Assembly (NCBI RefSeq): GCF_013340205.1
Contig: NZ_BJTG01000006.1
Coordinates: 1-64,000, forward strand
DNA length: 64,000 nucleotides
Direction of reading: 5' to 3'
Source: Anaeromyxobacter diazotrophicus
Lineage (GTDB): Bacteria > Myxococcota > Myxococcia > Myxococcales > Anaeromyxobacteraceae
In this document: in pieces, positions 59,301-64,000 of the stretch
How the letters are laid out: each line of letters opens with the position of its first letter
Position numbering within the stretch: the first letter of the stretch is position 1
Translations under genes and position numbers: made by a program
The notes under the pieces: generated by a model
Database searches by the model: none
Seen by the model: only the letters and a program-made list of their open reading frames with translations
What the model was told of the DNA's origin: nothing

Positions 59301-60440
59301 CTAGCGGTCGATCTCGGGAGCGACGACGTCAATCGACGCGATGAGGGCGACCAGGTCCGCCACCATCAGGCCGGGCGAGATGTCCTCGATGATGCCCATC
59401 GCGGTGAAGCTCCCGGTGCGCGCCCGCACCCGGTACGCCTTCTCGGTGCCGTCGGAGACGACGTAGTAGGCCATCTCGCCGCGGGCGGACTCGACGCGGC
59501 TGAACGCCTCGCCCGCCTCCGGCTTCACCTTGCGCGGGACCTTGGCGACGATCTCGCCCTCCGGCAGCGACTCGAGCGCCTGCCGGACGATCTTCGAGGA
59601 CTCCATCATCTCGAGGACGCGCACGTAGTAGCGGTCGAAGGCGTCGCCGACCGTGCCGTACTTGCCGCGGCCGATGGGCACCTCGAACTTGAAGTTCGGG
59701 TACGCGCCGTAGGGCACGTCGCGCCGCACGTCCCAGTCCATCCCGGAGCCGCGCAGGTTCGGGCCGACCAGGCCGTAGTCGATGGCCTGCTCCTTCCCGA
59801 TGACGGCCACGTTGGCGAGGCGCCGGATGTAGATGGTGTTGAAGGTGATGAGGCGGTCCCACTCGACCAGCATCGTGTCGAAGTGGTCGAGGAACTTCAG
59901 GACGCGGTCGCGCCAGCCCTCGGGCAGGTCGAAGGCGACGCCGCCGATGCGGAGGTAGTTGTAGGTGAGCCGCGCGCCGCAGAGCGCCTCGATGAGGTCG
60001 TTCACCGTCTCGCGCTCGCGCAGGGCGTGGACGAGCGGCGTGGTGGCGCCGATGTCGCTCGCCATGGTGCCGGTCGAGACGAGGTGGCTCGCGATGCGGC
60101 ACAGCTCGCAGGCGATGGCGCGCAGCCACTGGGCGCGGGGCGGCACCTCGACCTTGAGCAGCCGCTCGACCGCGATCGCGTACCCCTCGTTGGCGAACAT
60201 CGCCGCGACGTAGTCGATGCGGTCGGTGTACGGCATGAAGCCGGGGTACCCGGTCGACTCGCCGATCTTCTCCAGCGCCCGGTGCAGGTAGCCGATGTCC
60301 GGGATGGCCTTCTTCATCACCTCGCCGTCGGTGTCGACGAGGAAGTTGATGACGCCGTGGGTCGAGGGGTGCTGCGGGCCGAAGTTGAGGAGCATCTCCT
60401 CGCCCGCGTGGTCGACCCGCCTCAGGATGAGCTTCTCCAT
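59301..60440 (-). CDS. nuoD: NADH-quinone oxidoreductase subunit D
   Basis: 379 residues, similar to [NiFe]-hydrogenase large subunits. [37 protein letters not shown] and [12 protein letters not shown] are the quinone-site blocks. The usual His and Tyr that hold the quinone headgroup fall in these. C-terminal cysteines that bind nickel in hydrogenases are absent, as expected. It starts nine bases after nuoC ends. Confidence 0.96.
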   Translation of the reverse strand: MEKLILRRVDHAGEEMLLNFGPQHPSTHGVINFLVDTDGEVMKKAIPDIGYLHRALEKIGESTGYPGFMPYTDRIDYVAAMFANEGYAIAVERLLKVEVPPRAQWLRAIACELCRIASHLVSTGTMASDIGATTPLVHALRERETVNDLIEALCGARLTYNYLRIGGVAFDLPEGWRDRVLKFLDHFDTMLVEWDRLITFNTIYIRRLANVAVIGKEQAIDYGLVGPNLRGSGMDWDVRRDVPYGAYPNFKFEVPIGRGKYGTVGDAFDRYYVRVLEMMESSKIVRQALESLPEGEIVAKVPRKVKPEAGEAFSRVESARGEMAYYVVSDGTEKAYRVRARTGSFTAMGIIEDISPGLMVADLVALIASIDVVAPEIDR

Positions 60441-60449
60441 GGCGGCTCC

Positions 60450-61049
60450 CTAGGCCTTCGCCGGCTCGGCCGGCGCGGCAGGTGGGGTGGAGGCGGCGGG
60501 CGGGGGAGGCGGCGCCGGGCGCTCGGCGCGCCGCTTCTCGTCCAGCCGGCGCAGCTCCACGAGCGGGTTCTCGCGCGTGTTCGGGATGCCGTGGTAGCCG
60601 CCCGCCTCCTGGTAGTCCTTGCGGAGCGGGAAGCCCTGCCAGTCGTCTGGGAGGAGGAGGCGGCGCAGATCCGGGTGACCGGTGAAGGTCACGCCGAACA
60701 TGTCGTAGCACTCCCGCTCCATCCAGTTGGCGGCCTTCCAGACGCCCTCGACCGAGGGCACCACCGGGTTGGCGCGATCCGCCTCGACCTTCAGCACGAT
60801 CCCGTGCCGGTGGCCGTACGAGAACAGGTGGTACACGACCTCGATCACGTTCCGCGCCGGCCAGTCGAGCGCGGTGAGGTCGTTGCAGTGATCGAGCTCG
60901 AGGCCGGGCGTCTCCTTGAGGAAGCGCGCCACCTCGACGATCTTCTGGGCCTTCACCACCGCGAACGCGTCGAGCTTCGGCTCGGAGAGCGGGCCCACCG
61001 CCTCGCCGAACTGGGCTTGCAGCCGCTCGTGGATCTCATTGACCGTCAT
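60450..61049 (-). CDS. nuoC: NADH-quinone oxidoreductase subunit C
   Basis: 199 residues from ATG 61049, which has a good ribosome site (AGAGGA) close by. The family block WMERECYDMFGVTFTGHPDLRRLLLPDDWQGFPLRKDY is clear. An upstream in-frame ATG (61127) lacks a ribosome site and adds a poorly conserved leader, so it is not used. The C-terminus is Pro/Ala-rich. Confidence 0.94.
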   Translation of the reverse strand: MTVNEIHERLQAQFGEAVGPLSEPKLDAFAVVKAQKIVEVARFLKETPGLELDHCNDLTALDWPARNVIEVVYHLFSYGHRHGIVLKVEADRANPVVPSVEGVWKAANWMERECYDMFGVTFTGHPDLRRLLLPDDWQGFPLRKDYQEAGGYHGIPNTRENPLVELRRLDEKRRAERPAPPPPPAASTPPAAPAEPAKA

Positions 61050-61134
61050 CAGTCCTCTCGCGCTTCCGACGTGAGTCGAGGCGGGCGCACCGCACGCGCG
61101 GTGAACGCTCGCCCCGACGGACTCCACCGCGTGA

Positions 61135-61677
61135 CTAGGCGACGCGAACGACGTTCGAGGGGCTCGGCGCCGCCCGGCGGGTCTTGTCCTTCCACCGCTC
61201 GCGCTTCACCAGCTCCTGCAACCTGAGGAAACCCTCGGTGAGCGCCTCGGGGCGCGGGGGGCAGCCCGGGACGTAGACGTCCACCGGGATGACCTTGTCG
61301 ACCCCCTTGCACACGGAGTACGAGGCCTGGAAGAGCCCGCCGCAGTTGGCGCAGGAGCCCATGGAGATGACGTACTTGGGCTCGGCCATCTGGTCGTAGA
61401 GCAGCTTGCAGCGCTCGGCCATCTTGTAGGTGAGCGTGCCGGCCACGATCATGAAGTCGGACTGGCGCGGGCTGGCGCGGAAGACGGCGCCGAAGCGGTC
61501 GAGGTCGGCGCGCGGGCCGCCGGTCTGCATGAGCTCGATGCCGCAGCAGGCGAGCCCGAAGAGCAGGTAGTGCAGCGAGTTGGTGCGCGCCAGGTTGATC
61601 AGGTCGTCGAGCTGGCTCGTGTGGCTCAGCAGGACGTCGCCGCCGATGCCGGCGTCCACCAGGTTGCTCGAAGCCAT
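61135..61677 (-). CDS. nuoB: NADH-quinone oxidoreductase subunit B
   Basis: 180 residues. The four cysteines of cluster N2 are in [19 protein letters not shown] and [10 protein letters not shown]. This is the last electron carrier before quinone. Start ATG 61677. Eighty-five bases separate it from nuoC and 92 from nuoA. Confidence 0.96.
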   Translation of the reverse strand: MASSNLVDAGIGGDVLLSHTSQLDDLINLARTNSLHYLLFGLACCGIELMQTGGPRADLDRFGAVFRASPRQSDFMIVAGTLTYKMAERCKLLYDQMAEPKYVISMGSCANCGGLFQASYSVCKGVDKVIPVDVYVPGCPPRPEALTEGFLRLQELVKRERWKDKTRRAAPSPSNVVRVA

Positions 61678-61769
61678 TGCGTCCGACTCTCCTCGCGACT
61701 GCGTGTGAGACGGAACGTCAGCTCCCCCCGGCCTCATTCCCCCGCGGGGCCCTGCGCTCGTAGATGCGA

Positions 61770-62207
61770 TCAGGCAGCCTTCCGCGCGGCCGGCCGCTGC
61801 GCCGGGCGCTCGTCCAGCTCCGCCAGCTTCTTCACCCACTCCAGATCGCCGTGCACCCAGACCCAGGCCAGCCCGACGACCAGGATGCCGGTGAAGAGGA
61901 GCAGCTCGGCGAGCGCGATGAGGCCGGTGCGGGGGCTGAACGCCACCCACTCCTTGAAGACGGCCACCACCGGAAAGGTGAGGGCAATGTCGACCTCGAA
62001 GATCACGAAGACGAGGGCGACGAGATAGAACCGCGGATTGAAATTCATCCACGCGGTGCCGATGGGCTTCTCGCCGCACTCGTAGATGCTGGCCTTCGCC
62101 GCCTCGGGGAAGTTCGGCCGCAGGAAGCGCCCGGCCGTCAGGGCGATCGCCGCGAAGCCGATGGCCACCACAGCGAAGGCGAAGACCGCGCCGAATCCAT
62201 AGCCCAT
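61770..62207 (-). CDS. nuoA: NADH-quinone oxidoreductase subunit A
   Basis: 145 residues from ATG 62207, which has GGGAG eight bases upstream. Three membrane helices; the conserved [35 protein letters not shown] block is intact. First gene of the minus-strand operon, transcribed from a promoter in the divergent gap to the second cluster. Confidence 0.95.
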   Translation of the reverse strand: MGYGFGAVFAFAVVAIGFAAIALTAGRFLRPNFPEAAKASIYECGEKPIGTAWMNFNPRFYLVALVFVIFEVDIALTFPVVAVFKEWVAFSPRTGLIALAELLLFTGILVVGLAWVWVHGDLEWVKKLAELDERPAQRPAARKAA

Positions 62208-62255
62208 CGGGTTCGCTCCCGGCGAAAGGCGTGCATGAAGGGAAAGGCGGGAGGC

Positions 62256-62285
62256 GGAATACCCCGCCCGGGCACAGTCTGTCAA
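62256..62285 (-). promoter_or_regulatory. Promoter of the minus-strand nuo operon
   Basis: On the minus strand TTGACA (complement 62280-62285), an 18-bp spacer and TATTCC (complement 62256-62261) lie about 50 bp before the nuoA start. A plus-strand TTGACA starts 15 bases further on (62300-62305), but no matching -10 is visible for it. Confidence 0.45.
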
Positions 62286-62377
62286 GCGGGGGATTTCGTT
62301 TGACAATGATTACAGGTTGACGCAGGAAAGGGGGCGCACTCGCTCCTACGTTGGGCTCCTCCACGGGCAGGGAGACG

Positions 62378-62746
62378 ATGACCCCCCTTCAAACTTATTT
62401 TCCACTCGCAGTCGCCTTCTTCATGGCCGGGCTCCTGGCGGTGGTCCTCGTCGGCGCGGCCACGCTCCTCGGCCCGCGGCACCCCAGCGCGGTGAAGTCG
62501 AGCGTCTTCGAGTGCGGCTCCGATCCCGTCGGCAGCGCGCGCGAGCGGTTTGGCGTGAAGTTCTACATGGTCGCCTTACTGTTCATCGTGTTCGACGTCG
62601 AGGCGGTCTTCGTCTATCCCTGGGCGGTCCTGCTCAAGGAGCTCGCCTGGCCGGGCTACGTCGCGATGGCGTTCTTCGCCTTCACGCTCGTCATCGGCCT
62701 GGCCTACGTGTGGAAGAAGGGCGCGCTCGACATGGAGAGCGACTAG
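62378..62746 (+). CDS. nuoA: NADH-quinone oxidoreductase subunit A, second cluster
   Basis: 122 residues from ATG 62378 (GGGAG upstream). [42 protein letters not shown] is a classic NuoA block, and differs clearly from the minus-strand copy. It opens a second nuo cluster that reads away from the first. Its stop overlaps the nuoB start by one base. Confidence 0.95.
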   Translation: MTPLQTYFPLAVAFFMAGLLAVVLVGAATLLGPRHPSAVKSSVFECGSDPVGSARERFGVKFYMVALLFIVFDVEAVFVYPWAVLLKELAWPGYVAMAFFAFTLVIGLAYVWKKGALDMESD

Positions 62747-63300
62747 TGGCTTCCGATCTCGACACGACCCCGGTCATCGCCACCCGCCGCGAGGAGGCGA
62801 CCGGCTTCTTCCAGCGCATGGTCTCGAAGGGCCTCGGCTGGGCGCGGAAGAACTCCCTCTGGCAGTACCCGTACGTCACGGCCTGCTGCGGGATGGAGTA
62901 CATGAGCGTCTCGTCGGCGCGCTACGACATCGCGCGCTTCGGCGCCGAGGTGCCGCGCTTCTCGCCGCGCCAGGCGGACCTGCTGCTGGTGGTGGGCACC
63001 ATCAACTGCAAGCAGGCGCCCATCCTGAAGCGCGTCTACGAGCAGATGAGCGAGCCGAAGTGGGTCATCGCCTTCGGCGTCTGCGCCAGCTCCGGCGGCT
63101 TCTACGACAACTACGCCACGATGCAGGGCATCGACCGGGTCATCCCGGTGGACGTCTACATCCCGGGCTGCCCGCCGCGGCCGGAGCAGGTGCTCGACGG
63201 CCTGATGCTCCTGCAGCGCAAGATCCAGGACCAGCAGCACAAGCTCATCGACCGCGCCCAGGTGCCGACGCTCGCCCAGGGTGGCGGGGAGCGGAGGTAG
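62746..63300 (+). CDS. nuoB: NADH-quinone oxidoreductase subunit B, second cluster
   Basis: 184 residues from GTG 62746 (TAGTG overlap with nuoA). Cluster N2 cysteines are in VTACCGMEYMS, GVCASSGGFYD and [24 protein letters not shown] and SPRQADLLLVVGT are NuoB blocks. Clearly a different lineage from the minus-strand copy. Confidence 0.95.
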   Translation: MASDLDTTPVIATRREEATGFFQRMVSKGLGWARKNSLWQYPYVTACCGMEYMSVSSARYDIARFGAEVPRFSPRQADLLLVVGTINCKQAPILKRVYEQMSEPKWVIAFGVCASSGGFYDNYATMQGIDRVIPVDVYIPGCPPRPEQVLDGLMLLQRKIQDQQHKLIDRAQVPTLAQGGGERR

Positions 63301-63303
63301 CGC

Positions 63304-63831
63304 ATGGCGAAGGCGGTGCTGGAGGCGCTGGCCGCGCGCTTCCCCGGCGACGTGTACGAGCCGTACGAGGGCGTGGGCGGCGACGACTGCATCTTCGTGC
63401 GCAAGAGCGAGATCGCGTCGGTGTGCCGGTTCCTCAAGACCGAGCCCGCGCTCGCCTTCAACATGGCGCCGTACATCACGGCGGTGGACTACCTCGGCGT
63501 CGAGCCGCGGTTCGAGGTGGTCTACAACCTGCTCTCGACCGTGCACAACCACCGGCTTCGCCTCAGGGTGAAGGTGCCCGAGGGCGACCTCGAGCTGCCG
63601 AGCGTGACCTCGGTGTGGCGCGGCGCCGACTGGTTCGAGCGCTACTGCTTCGACATGTACGGCCTCAAGTTCCGCGGCCACCCGGACCTGCGCCGGCTCC
63701 TCATGTACGACGAGTTCGTGGGGCACCCGCTGCGCAAGGACTATCCGCTCCGCGGGCGGCAGCCGCTCGTGAAGGAGCGCGAGATCGGCGACATCTTCCG
63801 CGGGCCGGGGCCCGCCGGGCGTGACGGTTAG
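63304..63831 (+). CDS. nuoC: NADH-quinone oxidoreductase subunit C, second cluster
   Basis: 175 residues, starting three bases after nuoB. WFERYCFDMYGLKFRGHPDLRRLLMYDEFVGHPLRKDYPL is the family signature. Shorter than the minus-strand copy and without its Pro/Ala tail. Confidence 0.94.
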   Translation: MAKAVLEALAARFPGDVYEPYEGVGGDDCIFVRKSEIASVCRFLKTEPALAFNMAPYITAVDYLGVEPRFEVVYNLLSTVHNHRLRLRVKVPEGDLELPSVTSVWRGADWFERYCFDMYGLKFRGHPDLRRLLMYDEFVGHPLRKDYPLRGRQPLVKEREIGDIFRGPGPAGRDG

Positions 63832-63847
63832 CGAGGGCGCGACAGCG

Positions 63848-64000
63848 ATGGCCACCGATTCCCACGGGATGGGCGGACGCGATCCGCAGGCGACGCCGGG
63901 CAGCTTCGGCGCGGGCGAGCCCGCGCGGCCGTTCGAGGGGCAGCACCACGCGCGGGGCTACGAGGGGGCGCTCGACGCGCCGCTCAAGGGCCGGCAGATG
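63848..64000 (+). CDS. nuoD: Start of the next gene in the second nuo cluster, probably subunit D
   Basis: The frame from ATG 63848 is open to the window end (51 codons). It begins MATDSHGMGGRDP and ends ALDAPLKGRQM. The position after nuoC suggests nuoD, but the conserved GPQHPSTHG block has not yet been reached, so the assignment rests on gene order. The N-terminus would be about 60 residues longer than in the minus-strand NuoD. Confidence 0.55.
   Translation, partial: MATDSHGMGGRDPQATPGSFGAGEPARPFEGQHHARGYEGALDAPLKGRQM

Noticed and set aside
62300..62352. Plus-strand TTGACA and TTGACG before the second nuoA, considered as its promoter
   Set aside because: No acceptable -10 lies 16-18 bp downstream of either; the promoter of this operon could not be located.

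Overview
This window is very GC-rich (third codon positions almost all G or C) and reads as chromosomal DNA of a Myxococcota bacterium, most likely Anaeromyxobacter or a close relative. The evidence is an ElbD-type ether-lipid megasynthase, MYXO-CTERM sorting tails with an adjacent CPBP (myxosortase-like) protease, an OmcA/MtrC-type decaheme cytochrome, an AmmeMemoRadiSam B protein, and several genes that seem to lack a leader. No phage, insertion sequence or CRISPR array is visible.

Region 1 (1-9857) holds the end of an HNH-family gene, then a tightly coupled minus-strand operon: SDR, HAD-IB phosphatase, LarA-like DUF2088 protein, a 1572-residue reductase/acyl-CoA ligase/carrier/acyltransferase fusion (ElbD-like), and a second SDR. 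It probably makes ether lipids. Region 2 (9933-25600) is central carbon and redox metabolism: a molybdopterin oxidoreductase, aconitase B, a Nudix hydrolase, pyruvate dehydrogenase E1alpha, E1beta and E2 followed by a fumarase/aspartase-family enzyme, plus two poorly known genes. A decaheme cytochrome lipoprotein gene with its own terminator sits between the E1alpha and E1beta genes.

Region 3 (25684-32450) is a Glu/Gln aminoacylation neighbourhood: GlnRS with a YqeY tail, a chemoreceptor, tRNA-Glu(CUC), tRNA-Gln(CUG) and GluRS. Region 4 (32530-40257) encodes exported proteins: a matrixin-like protease with a MYXO-CTERM tail, an AmmeMemoRadiSam B protein, a CheY-like regulator, and a large Cys-rich protein with a MYXO-CTERM in its middle, followed 14 bp later by a CPBP protease. 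Region 5 (40268-49598) has a dGTPase-family protein, a receiver-GAF regulator, a glutamine-amidotransferase-like protein without the catalytic Cys, a lidless Hsp70 with a J-TPR partner, an agmatinase plus deoxyhypusine-synthase-like pair, an Rrf2 regulator and a PHP phosphoesterase.

Region 6 (49599-50365) is noncoding and carries the most unusual structure: two inverted copies of a roughly 150-bp element, each with a perfect 12-bp hairpin in which the differences between copies are compensatory. Region 7 (50366-64000) has two divergent complex I operons: a minus-strand nuoABCD-HIJKLMN set without the NADH-module genes EFG, and the start of a second nuoABCD set on the plus strand.
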